Assembly: GCA_016708905.1 (NCBI GenBank) | Contig: JADJEV010000003.1 | Span: forward strand, 1,178,001-1,242,000 | Reading direction: 5' to 3' | DNA length: 64,000 bases | From: Candidatus Methylophosphatis roskildensis | Lineage (GTDB): Bacteria; Pseudomonadota; Gammaproteobacteria; Burkholderiales; Rhodocyclaceae | Part shown: piece after piece, positions 1 to 8,316 of the stretch | How positions within the stretch are numbered: the first letter of the stretch is position 1 | Layout: each line of letters opens with the position of its first letter | The notes under the pieces: model-generated | The model's input: the letters and a program-made list of their open reading frames with translations, nothing else | Database searches by the model: none | What the model was told of the DNA's origin: nothing | Made by a program: the position numbers and the translations under genes

Positions 1-636
1 TCGATACCCGCGCGGCATTGTCGGGGCTGGCGAAACGGCGGATCGCCGCGATCGTCTCCGGCATCTGCTTCAGCGATTTGCCGGCTTCGGCGGCGGCCAC
101 CTCGAGTCCAGCCAGCGTGTTGCCGAAACTCTCGATGTTGTCGGGACTGAGCAGCGTATTGGCGCGTCTGGACAGTTCCTTGACCTGCGCAAGCGTCGCC
201 GCGAGTTCGTCGCCTGTCGTATCGAAGGTAGACGGACGAAGCGCGATCCGCGGTACCTCGCCGTCACGCTCGGGGAGTAGTTTGCCGTCCTTGCCATTGT
301 CCGACAACTCGACGAAGGCCAGACCGGTGACGCCCTGCATCTTGACCTCGGCCGTGGTGGCCGAGGAAATCGGCAGCCAGTCCTCGACGCTCACGGTCAC
401 CAGAATCAGGCGCGGGTCGTTGGCATCGATCGTGATGCGATCGACCTTGCCCGAGCGGATGCCGCGAAAACGCACCTGCGCCTGTGGAGCCAGGCCGCTG
501 ATGCTGCGCTCGGAAACCAGCTCGAGCGGCCGCGTGTCACTGCGCTGGCCCGAGAACCACCATACGGCTGTCATTGCGCCGAGCGCGAGCACGATGGTAA
601 ACAGCCCGGCGGCAATGGCGTATGCCCGGTTTTCCA
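1..636 (-). CDS. mlaD: MlaD-like MCE-domain protein, 3' part outside the window
   Basis: The gene reads from an ATG at 636 off the left edge, leaving 212 visible residues. An N-terminal membrane anchor (about residues 7-27, rich in Ala, Leu, Val and Trp) is followed by an MCE domain (about 38-120) with the typical run from LELVSERSISGLAPQAQVRF to EVKMQGVTGLAFVELS. A helical segment follows, as in the longer MCE proteins of the Mla/Pqi/Yeb families. Such proteins sit in the inner membrane, form a ring in the periplasm and carry phospholipids between membranes together with an MlaE permease and MlaF ATPase. Both partners lie directly upstream (29-bp gap to the ATPase), so an operon is clear. 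Whether it matches E. coli MlaD or a longer paralogue cannot be decided from the visible part. Confidence 0.85.
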
Positions 637-665
637 TCAGCGGCAGTCGGCTCCGGCAGTGCCCA

Positions 666-1448
666 TCACGGAACCGCCCGTCCCCGCTCCAGGGCGATCC
701 GGCTACGCTGCGCGCCGAAGAAGCCGTTTATGAAAGGGTGATCGATCTGCATGATCTCGTCGAGAGGACCGTACGCAAGTATACGCCGCTCCGCCAGCAC
801 GGCAACGTGCGCTGCCAGCGCGGCGAGCGTATCGAGGTCGTGCGTTACCAGGACGACGGTCAGCCCGAGTTCAGCGTGCAATTGTTTGATCAGCTTGACG
901 AAGGCTTCCGAGCGATCGGGATCGAGGCCGGCCGTCGGCTCGTCGAGCAGCAGCAGTTCCGGCTCCAGCGCAAGTGCACGGGCCAGTCCGACGCGCTTGA
1001 TCATGCCGCCGGACAACTCGGATGGCATCAGTTCGGCATCCGACGCCTTGAGTTCGACCTGCGCGAGTTTCAGATGCACGAGATCGCGAATCAGATCCTC
1101 GTCGAGCAAACGCAGCTCCCGCATCGGGAACGCCACGTTCTGAAAAACCGTCAGCGCCGAAAACAGCGCGCCTTGCTGAAACAGCATGCCGAAGCGTCGG
1201 CGCAACGCGCGATCGGCCAGCCGGTCGCCGGAGAACAGCGGCTGGCCGAAGAGCCGGACACTCCCCTCGCTCGGCCGCATCAAGCCGTTGATATGCCGAA
1301 GCAGCGTCGTCTTGCCCGAACCCGAGCCACCGACCAATGCAACCACCTCACCGCGCTCGACGACCAGATCGAGTCCGCGGAGCACCCATTTTTTCTGGCC
1401 GAAGCAGGTGCCGAGCCCCCTCGCTTCGATGATCGGGGAATCCGCCAT
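666..1448 (-). CDS. mlaF: MlaF-like ABC transporter ATP-binding protein
   Basis: This is a 260-residue ABC ATPase of normal size for MlaF. Walker A (GGSGSGKTT) lies near residues 40-48, the signature is the LSGGMIKR form typical of the Mla/MKL subfamily, Walker B is LLLLDEPTAGLD, and the H-loop is VTHD. It powers the MlaE permease for phospholipid movement across the inner membrane. The ATG at 1448 shares one base with the TGA of the permease gene upstream (TGATG), which indicates translational coupling; mlaD follows 29 bp downstream. Confidence 0.93.
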   Translation of the reverse strand: MADSPIIEARGLGTCFGQKKWVLRGLDLVVERGEVVALVGGSGSGKTTLLRHINGLMRPSEGSVRLFGQPLFSGDRLADRALRRRFGMLFQQGALFSALTVFQNVAFPMRELRLLDEDLIRDLVHLKLAQVELKASDAELMPSELSGGMIKRVGLARALALEPELLLLDEPTAGLDPDRSEAFVKLIKQLHAELGLTVVLVTHDLDTLAALAAHVAVLAERRILAYGPLDEIMQIDHPFINGFFGAQRSRIALERGRAVP

Positions 1449-2563
1449 CAGTCGATGCCAATGCTGCGGGTGGCGATGGCAAACACCGCGTCGGCCAGAA
1501 TGACCACGGTAATCGCCGTCACCACCGAGCGGGTGGTATTCGAAGAAAGGCTCTCGGTATTCGGCTTCACCTGCAGGCCGAAGTGGCAGGCCAGCAGGGC
1601 GATCAGAAAACCGAAAACCAGACCCTTGGCGAGTCCGATCCAGACGTTGGCCACCGGCACGACCTTGGGCAGCGTCTCGATGAAGAATCCATAGGAGATG
1701 TCGACCTGGATCTGTGCCGCCACCATGCCGCCGATCAGCGCCATCGCCGAAGTCCAGGCGGTGATCAATGGCATCGCGATGGCAAGCGCCAGTACCTTCG
1801 GGAACACCAGGCGTAGCGACCGCGAGACACCCATGGTCGCCAGTGCATCGATCTCCTCGGTGACCCGCATGACCCCCAATTGCGCCGTCATCGCCGAACC
1901 CGAGCGCCCTGCCACTAGCACCGCCACCAGCACGGGCCCCAGTTCGCGGATGATGCCGATGCCGAGCAGGTTGACGATGTACACATCGGCGCCGAAGCGG
2001 TTGAGCTGCAATGCCGACAGGTAGGACAACACCACACCGATCAGAAAGGCGACCAGCGACGTGACAGGTAGCGCACGGGCACCCGCCTTGTACAGATTCG
2101 CGGAAATCTCTCGCCAAGGGGTATCGCCAGGGTGGCGCAGGAGATGCCCGGCATCCAGCACCAGGCGTCCGAGCAGCGCCAGCACACCCAGAAGGTTGCG
2201 CCAAAAGGCTTCGGCAAGTCCCCCCATGCCGGCCAGCCAGTCCAGCCAGCCGCGCCCGCGGACGACCGGCCCGTCCTGTCCGGCGGCGCGAATCCGCTCG
2301 AATACCACGCGCAGCTCGTCGGGCAGCGCAACGTCCGCCGGGAATCCTCCGCCCCAGGCACGCCAGAGCATCGACGCCCCGACCGAATCGAGGTGTTCGA
2401 TCGCATCCAGATCCCAGCCGACGTCGACGCCGCGGTTCTGCGCGGCCAGTTCGCCGGACAGGCGCGCGTAGCACGGAGAGATCGCTGCCAGCGTCCACGT
2501 CCCCGACAGGATCACCCGCGCAGCGGACGCCTCGTCGGAAAGCGAGAGCCGCGGCGGCTGCAT
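1448..2563 (-). CDS. mlaE: MlaE-like permease with N-terminal STAS-like domain
   Basis: The 371-residue protein has a STAS-like N-terminal domain (about residues 1-110) and then an MlaE/YrbE permease domain with about five membrane segments. The conserved stretches around LLGIGIIRELGPVLVAVLVA and RSGSAMTAQLGVMRVTEEID are diagnostic. In E. coli the STAS partner (MlaB) is a separate protein; here it is fused to the permease, as is common in the YrbE-STAS group. The gene lies 7 bp after the ppx stop and overlaps the ATPase gene, so ppx-mlaE-mlaF-mlaD form one transcription unit. Confidence 0.92.
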   Translation of the reverse strand: MQPPRLSLSDEASAARVILSGTWTLAAISPCYARLSGELAAQNRGVDVGWDLDAIEHLDSVGASMLWRAWGGGFPADVALPDELRVVFERIRAAGQDGPVVRGRGWLDWLAGMGGLAEAFWRNLLGVLALLGRLVLDAGHLLRHPGDTPWREISANLYKAGARALPVTSLVAFLIGVVLSYLSALQLNRFGADVYIVNLLGIGIIRELGPVLVAVLVAGRSGSAMTAQLGVMRVTEEIDALATMGVSRSLRLVFPKVLALAIAMPLITAWTSAMALIGGMVAAQIQVDISYGFFIETLPKVVPVANVWIGLAKGLVFGFLIALLACHFGLQVKPNTESLSSNTTRSVVTAITVVILADAVFAIATRSIGID

Positions 2564-2570
2564 GGCGCGC

Positions 2571-4082
2571 TCAGCGTGCGGTATGGCGAGCGCTGCTGTC
2601 GCGCGGCGCTCGCACGCGCAGCGTCTTGCCGACGCCTGCCCACTGACGCTCCTCTTCTTCCAGCGCCGCTGCAGTCAGCGGCGATCCTTCGAGCCACTCC
2701 ACCGGAATTTCGATAACGAATCCCGTATTGTCCGCATGCACAGACAGATGCGGGATAGGCGAATCGTCGCGTGCCCGATTGAGCAGCACCGCAAGGCGCA
2801 GACAAAAGATCAGTTGCCAGTCCGGGCTGTCCGGATCGAGCGTCTGAACCCGCTCGAGCTTGCCGCGGTGAGCCAGAACGACCCGCGCGAGCCGCCCCTG
2901 ATCCATACGCGAGAATCCGGGCATGTCGGCATTGGCGAGAATGTAGGCGCTGTGCTTATGGTAGCTCGAATGCGCGACCGAAATCCCGACCTCGTGCAGG
3001 TGGGACGCCCAGTCGAGCATGCGTGCGTCGGCGTTCTCGCCATCGTCGGCCTGCGGACGCAGTTGCACGAACATGGAACGTGCGGTATCGGCGACGCGCT
3101 GCGCCTGCCCTGCTTCGACCTGGTATCGCCGCATGAACTCGAGCACGCTGGCATCGCGCAGATCGCGATGGTGGTAGCGCCCGAGCAGGTCATAGAGCAC
3201 GCCCAGGCGCAGCGCGCCTTCGGAAAACGTCATGCGTTCGAGCCCGAACTCCTTGAATATCGCCGACATGATGGCGAAACCGCCGGGCAGGACCGGAATC
3301 CGGTCGGCCCGAAGGCCCGCCAATTGCAGCTTCTGCAGGCTGCCGGCCCGCAACATGCTGCCGCGCAAGGTATCGAGCCCCTCGCGTGTGATGTCGCCGT
3401 TGGCGAATCCGTTGAGTTCCAGCAGATCGACCAGTGCCTTGGCGGTTCCCGAGGAGCCGACCACCGCCTCCCAGCCGGTTTCGCGAAAACTGTGGACGAT
3501 TGTCTGCAATTCGGAGCGCGCCGCCAGCTCCGCTTCCTTCATGCCGCGCTTGTCGATTCTTCCTTCAGGAAAGAAACGCGTGGTGAACCCGACGCAGCCA
3601 ATGTAAAGCGATTCGAGTTCGAGCGGCTCGAAGCTCCGGCCAATGATGAATTCGGTGGACCCGCCACCGATGTCGACCACCATCTGCTGCAGCTTCGGAT
3701 CGGGCAGCGTGTGCGCGACACCGACATAGATCAGTCGGGCCTCTTCACGTCCGGCGATGACTTCGATCGGAAACCCCAGCGCCGCTTCGGCCTGCTTGAG
3801 GAACTGCGGCGTATTCTTCGCGACACGCAGCGTGTTGGTGGCGACCGCCCGGACGGCTCCCGGCGCGAACCCGCGCAAGCGTTCGTTGAACTTGCGCAGT
3901 GCCTCGATCGCACGGAGCTGCGACGCACCGTCCAGAAGCTTCTGGGTCGTCAAACCGGCAGCGAGCCGCACCGATTCCTTGAGTCCATCGAGCGGGTAGA
4001 TCTGGTCGTCCACCACCCGCCCGACCTGCAGCCGAAAACTGTTCGAACCGAGGTCGACAGCCGCGATCAGTTCGTATCCCAT
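2571..4082 (-). CDS. ppx: Exopolyphosphatase (Ppx/GppA family)
   Basis: The protein has 503 residues, the usual length for Ppx. The ASKHA-fold motifs are present: AAVDLGSNSFRLQVGR at residues about 7-22, the conserved REEARLIYVGV region, and VVDIGGGSTEFIIG in the nucleotide/phosphate-binding region. It removes terminal phosphates from inorganic polyphosphate; family members may also hydrolyse pppGpp. It opens the operon with the mla genes. A polyphosphate kinase 2 gene lies 3 kb away and relA 10 kb away, so polyphosphate and stringent-response functions are near each other. GppA versus Ppx cannot be separated by sequence alone. Confidence 0.92.
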   Translation of the reverse strand: MGYELIAAVDLGSNSFRLQVGRVVDDQIYPLDGLKESVRLAAGLTTQKLLDGASQLRAIEALRKFNERLRGFAPGAVRAVATNTLRVAKNTPQFLKQAEAALGFPIEVIAGREEARLIYVGVAHTLPDPKLQQMVVDIGGGSTEFIIGRSFEPLELESLYIGCVGFTTRFFPEGRIDKRGMKEAELAARSELQTIVHSFRETGWEAVVGSSGTAKALVDLLELNGFANGDITREGLDTLRGSMLRAGSLQKLQLAGLRADRIPVLPGGFAIMSAIFKEFGLERMTFSEGALRLGVLYDLLGRYHHRDLRDASVLEFMRRYQVEAGQAQRVADTARSMFVQLRPQADDGENADARMLDWASHLHEVGISVAHSSYHKHSAYILANADMPGFSRMDQGRLARVVLAHRGKLERVQTLDPDSPDWQLIFCLRLAVLLNRARDDSPIPHLSVHADNTGFVIEIPVEWLEGSPLTAAALEEEERQWAGVGKTLRVRAPRDSSARHTAR

Positions 4083-4644
4083 GTGCTCACTTACGTGTAT
4101 TCGATCGACCTACGATCGACGATGCCCCGAAAGATTTCCGCCTCGACTGCCAAGTTCGCATATCGGGGCCGATTCTATCATCGGCCACTTGATCGGCTTG
4201 CATCGTGTGGGGCGGCAGCCGCGGTCTCGCCGTTCGCGCCGATCTACTCGGGCGAAGGCTTGCGCGAGTCGATGGCAGGTCGGCAGATCCTGCAACTGCG
4301 CAGGTAATGGTCACGATGTTTCGCCACAATCGCTTTGCCGGAGATCGGATTCCCCCCGATCGAATTCGATGTTGCAGACTCGGCGCCGGGCTGTTAGCCT
4401 CGCCGCATTTCCGCCTGCAACCCTCGCTTCCTCGGGCGCACGAGCTGGCAGTCCGATTGCGCGAATAGACCGCGATCAGGCGAACCCGAACGGATCCCGA
4501 ACATCGCGGCGGACACTCGAATTCGGACATTTCCGTGCGATCAGACTCGTCGTGCAACGCTAGCAGCCTGTCGGCCCTGCACTGCGATGGATGCAAGGCA
4601 GAGCGGGTTCCGCCGCTGCGATCTCGCGGCGCGCCTGCACGGCG
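4083..4644. other. Intergenic region between divergent genes
   Basis: This stretch must hold the promoters of ppx (leftward) and of the GGDEF-EAL gene (rightward). A TAGAAT hexamer on the minus strand near 4175 is a possible -10 for ppx, but no good -35 accompanies it. The short open frames here have no codon or family signal. I see no RNA gene. Confidence 0.4.
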
Positions 4645-7032
4645 ATGACACCCGAAGAACCGCATTCATCCGGACGCGCCGGCCCGATCTCGCGGCTGCA
4701 ACGGGCGGTGGGCAAGCTGTTCACGCTCTACCCGCCGGACGAACCATCAGCCGGCACCTTCCGCGCCAAGCAGATCCGGGCAGTGTTGCAGCTGACGCCG
4801 CTGACGATGCTCGCCAATGTCCTCAACGCAATGCTGATCGCAGATTCGTTCTGGAGCATTGCGCCACGTGGATTCCTTGTCCTGTGGATTGCCTCGGTCA
4901 TCCTTGCGGCCGCGTTCGGAGCGCGTTCTTGGTTTGCCATGCGATCAACAAGCAAGCGCCAGAATGCGTCAATGCGCGCGATGCGCCGCGCGACGATTCA
5001 TGCGTCGATTCTCGGCACGATCTGGGCGATGGTGCCCGTCGTCCTGTTTCCGCTCGCCGGGCCGCACCAGCAATTGATGATCACCGCCATTTGTGCCGGC
5101 ATGATCTGCGCAGGCGGCTTCGCGCTGGCAAGCGTCCCGGTTGCGGCAACAGCGTACGTGCTGATTCTCTCGGCCGGATCGGCTTACCCTTTGCTCTCGG
5201 CGCACGACCCGGCGCTTTCCAACGTCGGCCTGCTGCTCTACATCTACGCCGTCATCGTGATCGGAAGCGTCATCGCGACGGCCCGCACGTTCGGCGCACG
5301 CCTGACGGCGGAGGCGCACGCCGAGCACCAGGCACAGGTCATCGGTTTGCTGCTGCGCGATTTCGAGGAGAACGCGAGTGATGTGCTGTGGGAGATAGAT
5401 GATCTCGGACGATTGCGGCACGTATCGCCGCGCCTTGCGCAAATGCTCGACAAGTCGATCGAGGATCTCGTCGGAACGGTACTCGTCGATCATCTGCGGG
5501 ATCCGGCCGCCGAGTGGGAGGACGTCGAATTCCAGTACATCCGGGAACTGGAGCAGCGCCTTGCCGTCGCCGAACCGTTTCGGGATTTGACGATACCGAT
5601 ACTTGTCGCCGGCGAGACACAGTGGTGGTCGCTCACCGCCAAACCGCTGACGGATCCGGAGGGACGTTTCTCCGGCTGGCGGGGCGTTGCAACAGATGTC
5701 ACCCATGCGCGTCGCGCGCACGAGAGGATCACCCATCTTGCACATCACGATACGCTGACCGGTTTGGCGAACCGTCATCAGTTTCACACCCAGGTACGCA
5801 ATGCATTGCTCGCAGTTGCCCGCGACGGACGCAATTGCGCTGTCGCATGTATCGACCTGGACAACTTCAAGGACGTAAACGACTCGCTGGGTCATCATGC
5901 TGGAGACTTGTTGCTTCAACTCGTCGCCCGACGGCTGTCTGCGAGCACACGGCGCAATGATCTGGTAGCCCGACTCGGTGGCGACGAGTTCGGCCTGCTG
6001 TTGCGGGAACCGGGGGACATCGAAGAAGTGCAAACCTTCGTCGACCGATTGCTCGATCAGTTGCAGCGGCCGTGTGAATTGGATGGCGCAAGAATCAACG
6101 TCGGGGCGAGTGTGGGTCTCGCGCTCTCGCCTCGCGATGGCGTCGAAGCGACCGCATTGCTGAGAAACGCCGATTTCGCCCTGTATGCTGCAAAGGAAAA
6201 GGGGCGCGGCGGTTTCCGCTTCTTCGATCCACTCATGGCACTCGGATCGCAGCGTCGGCAGATGCTGGAAAGGGAATTGAGACGGGCCATCGACGAAGGC
6301 GGTCTCTATTTGCGCTACCAACCACAGATTAAGATGGCCTCTTGCACCGTCACACGCTTCGAAGCGCTGCTTCGCTGGAAGCATCCCTTGCACGGCAACA
6401 TCTCTCCCGAGGAGTTCATTCCGGTCGCCGAATCATCAGGCCTGATCGTTCGAATCGGGGAATGGGTCTTGCGGCAGGCATGCCGGGACGCAATGACATG
6501 GCCCGACCATCTCGGCGTTGCGGTGAATCTTTCACCCGTACAAATGGTCGGATCCGATCTCTACGGCATGGTGAATCAAATACTCGAGCAAACCGGGTTG
6601 CCGACGAATCGCTTGGAAGTGGAGATCACCGAGTCGGTTTTCATCAATGAAACCGCTGAAGCGTTGGACCAGTTGCATCGGCTCCATCAGGAAGGTATCA
6701 GTCTCGCACTCGATGATTTCGGTACTGGCTATGCGTCGCTCGCATATTTGCGTCGGCTACCCTTCGACACGCTCAAGATCGATCGCTCGTTCGTGCATGA
6801 AATGCTCGCGAGCACCGAGGCGCGGGCGATCGTTCGCTCGGTTGTCGATCTGGCCGCGACGCTCAGGATTGCAACCATTGCGGAAGGCGTGGAGAACAAG
6901 AGTCAGATGGATGCCCTGATCGACGAAGGCTGCGCCAATGGCCAGGGCAACTATCTTGGTGAGCCTATGCGGCCCGACGCCATCGTCGGCTTTCTGGGAA
7001 TCCTCGATCGCGCTTCGGCACCGGCCGCCTGA
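4645..7032 (+). CDS. Membrane PAS-GGDEF-EAL cyclic-di-GMP protein
   Basis: With the ATG at 4645 the protein has 795 residues. About five hydrophobic segments fill residues 30-215, followed by a PAS domain (about 225-355), a GGDEF domain with intact GGDEF at about 445-449 and an RxxD inhibitory site (RRND) five residues before it, and an EAL domain (EALLR at about 573, DDFGTGYAS at about 690). Both the cyclase and phosphodiesterase signatures are intact, so the protein could make and break c-di-GMP; which activity dominates cannot be read from sequence. An ATG at 4591 is an alternative start, but neither has a clear ribosome binding site. It is monocistronic and converges on the PPK2 gene. Confidence 0.9.
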   Translation: MTPEEPHSSGRAGPISRLQRAVGKLFTLYPPDEPSAGTFRAKQIRAVLQLTPLTMLANVLNAMLIADSFWSIAPRGFLVLWIASVILAAAFGARSWFAMRSTSKRQNASMRAMRRATIHASILGTIWAMVPVVLFPLAGPHQQLMITAICAGMICAGGFALASVPVAATAYVLILSAGSAYPLLSAHDPALSNVGLLLYIYAVIVIGSVIATARTFGARLTAEAHAEHQAQVIGLLLRDFEENASDVLWEIDDLGRLRHVSPRLAQMLDKSIEDLVGTVLVDHLRDPAAEWEDVEFQYIRELEQRLAVAEPFRDLTIPILVAGETQWWSLTAKPLTDPEGRFSGWRGVATDVTHARRAHERITHLAHHDTLTGLANRHQFHTQVRNALLAVARDGRNCAVACIDLDNFKDVNDSLGHHAGDLLLQLVARRLSASTRRNDLVARLGGDEFGLLLREPGDIEEVQTFVDRLLDQLQRPCELDGARINVGASVGLALSPRDGVEATALLRNADFALYAAKEKGRGGFRFFDPLMALGSQRRQMLERELRRAIDEGGLYLRYQPQIKMASCTVTRFEALLRWKHPLHGNISPEEFIPVAESSGLIVRIGEWVLRQACRDAMTWPDHLGVAVNLSPVQMVGSDLYGMVNQILEQTGLPTNRLEVEITESVFINETAEALDQLHRLHQEGISLALDDFGTGYASLAYLRRLPFDTLKIDRSFVHEMLASTEARAIVRSVVDLAATLRIATIAEGVENKSQMDALIDEGCANGQGNYLGEPMRPDAIVGFLGILDRASAPAA

Positions 7033-7072
7033 TCCACAATTAGCCCGGCCTCGCGTTCAAGCTATTTGTCGA

Positions 7073-7966
7073 TCAGCGCTTTTCCCCGGTCAGCTCGGAT
7101 CGAGCGAGCTTCAATTGTTCGCGCTGCTCTTCAGTCAGGCGAGGAAAGCTCAGCTTCATGTCGTTCAAGGTATCGACGATCGCCGAGGCAACGACCAGGC
7201 GGGTGAACCACTTGTTGTCCGCCGGGACGACATACCATGGAGCATGCGGCCTTGCCGTGTGGCGTATCGTGGCCTCGTAGGCAGTCATGTATTCGCCCCA
7301 CCTCGCCCGCTCCTTCAGATCGCCGGCGGAAAACTTCCAGTTCTTCGATGGCTCGTCGAGGCGCGCCAGAAACCGCCGCTTCTGCTCGCCCTTCGAGACA
7401 TTGAGAAAGAACTTGATTATCTTGACGCCGTTCCGGGAAAGGTAGCGTTCGAAAGCCGCGATATCCTCGAATCGTTCGGACCATATCCGCTTGCCGACCA
7501 AACCCTTCGGCAGCCGTTGGCGCGCGAGGATTTCGGGGTGCACACGCACGATCAGGGTTTCCTCGTAGTACGAACGATTGAATATGCCGATTCGCCCGCG
7601 CTCCGGCAGGCAGCGCATGGTTCGCCACAGGAAATCGTGGTCGAGTTCTTCCTCCGATGGCGCCTTGAAGCTGAATACCTGGCAGCCCTGCGGGTTGATC
7701 CCTGACATCACCTGCTTGATCGTCGAATCCTTGCCGGCCGCATCCATTGCCTGGAAGATCAGCAATACCGACCAGTGGTCCTGCGCATAGAGCTTTTCCT
7801 GCAGATCGGCCATCTGTTGAATGCTGCCCGACAGCATCGACTCCGCGATTTCGTCGTCCGCGGCACCGAACGGCCCCGTATCGGCGGGGGAATGACGCTT
7901 CAGCCGGAATGTGCTGCCATCCGTCACCCGATAAGCACGCGCCAGATTTGCGATTTTTCCGCTCAT
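7073..7966 (-). CDS. ppk2: Polyphosphate kinase 2 family protein
   Basis: The 297-residue protein matches the single-domain PPK2 family. The Walker A-like loop is FQAMDAAGKDSTIK (about residues 70-83). The Walker B/lid region contains FNRSYYEETLIVRVHPE. The protein transfers phosphate between polyphosphate and nucleotides. The class (NDP, AMP or NMP substrate) cannot be assigned safely from motifs seen by eye. The stop lies 40 bp from the stop of the convergent GGDEF-EAL gene. Together with ppx at 2571-4082 it gives the region both a polyphosphate-using and a polyphosphate-degrading enzyme. Confidence 0.92.
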   Translation of the reverse strand: MSGKIANLARAYRVTDGSTFRLKRHSPADTGPFGAADDEIAESMLSGSIQQMADLQEKLYAQDHWSVLLIFQAMDAAGKDSTIKQVMSGINPQGCQVFSFKAPSEEELDHDFLWRTMRCLPERGRIGIFNRSYYEETLIVRVHPEILARQRLPKGLVGKRIWSERFEDIAAFERYLSRNGVKIIKFFLNVSKGEQKRRFLARLDEPSKNWKFSAGDLKERARWGEYMTAYEATIRHTARPHAPWYVVPADNKWFTRLVVASAIVDTLNDMKLSFPRLTEEQREQLKLARSELTGEKR

Positions 7967-8076
7967 TGCTTTCCTTTCCTCGAACGCCGCGAGGCCGCCG
8001 CGACACCATGGGTTGTCGCTGCCGCCTGCGGAAATCGGGTTCGCGTGGCGCCACAGCGATCGTTGGCGAGATAAAG

Positions 8077-8095
8077 TGTGACGGAATTCGTCACA
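8077..8095. promoter_or_regulatory. 19-bp inverted repeat upstream of the DUF1800 gene
   Basis: TGTGACG, a GAATT centre and CGTCACA form perfect 7-bp arms in the 350-bp gap between ppk2 and the DUF1800 gene. About 110 bp further on, TGTGACACAA occurs at 8205-8214. Such symmetry suggests a dimeric regulator site serving either divergent gene, but no regulator is identified. The rest of the gap (7967-8316) shows only the ribosome binding site (AAAAGGT at 8304-8310) of the next gene. Confidence 0.4.
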
Positions 8096-8316
8096 CGCTT
8101 TCCGCGCCTTCGCTCTCTCACGCCTCGCATCGCGTCGCCGTAGCCCGACAAGCCGGGCTCGGGATCGTCACGGAATTTCCGCCGTAAGCCCGATCGACCA
8201 AGACTGTGACACAATCGGCCCGGTTTTTGCATCAGCGCTTCGCGGCCAGCCGCGACAACGCATGTCGTGCCTGAAACAAATAATCCGGATCCACTTATAT
8301 AACAAAAGGTTGCACC

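Noticed and set aside
18..1694. Long plus-strand open frame of 558 codons
   Set aside because: It is antisense to the mla genes, which have clear family motifs; high GC produces such shadow frames.
4969..6393. Minus-strand open frame of 474 codons
   Set aside because: It lies opposite the GGDEF-EAL gene and has no recognisable domain.
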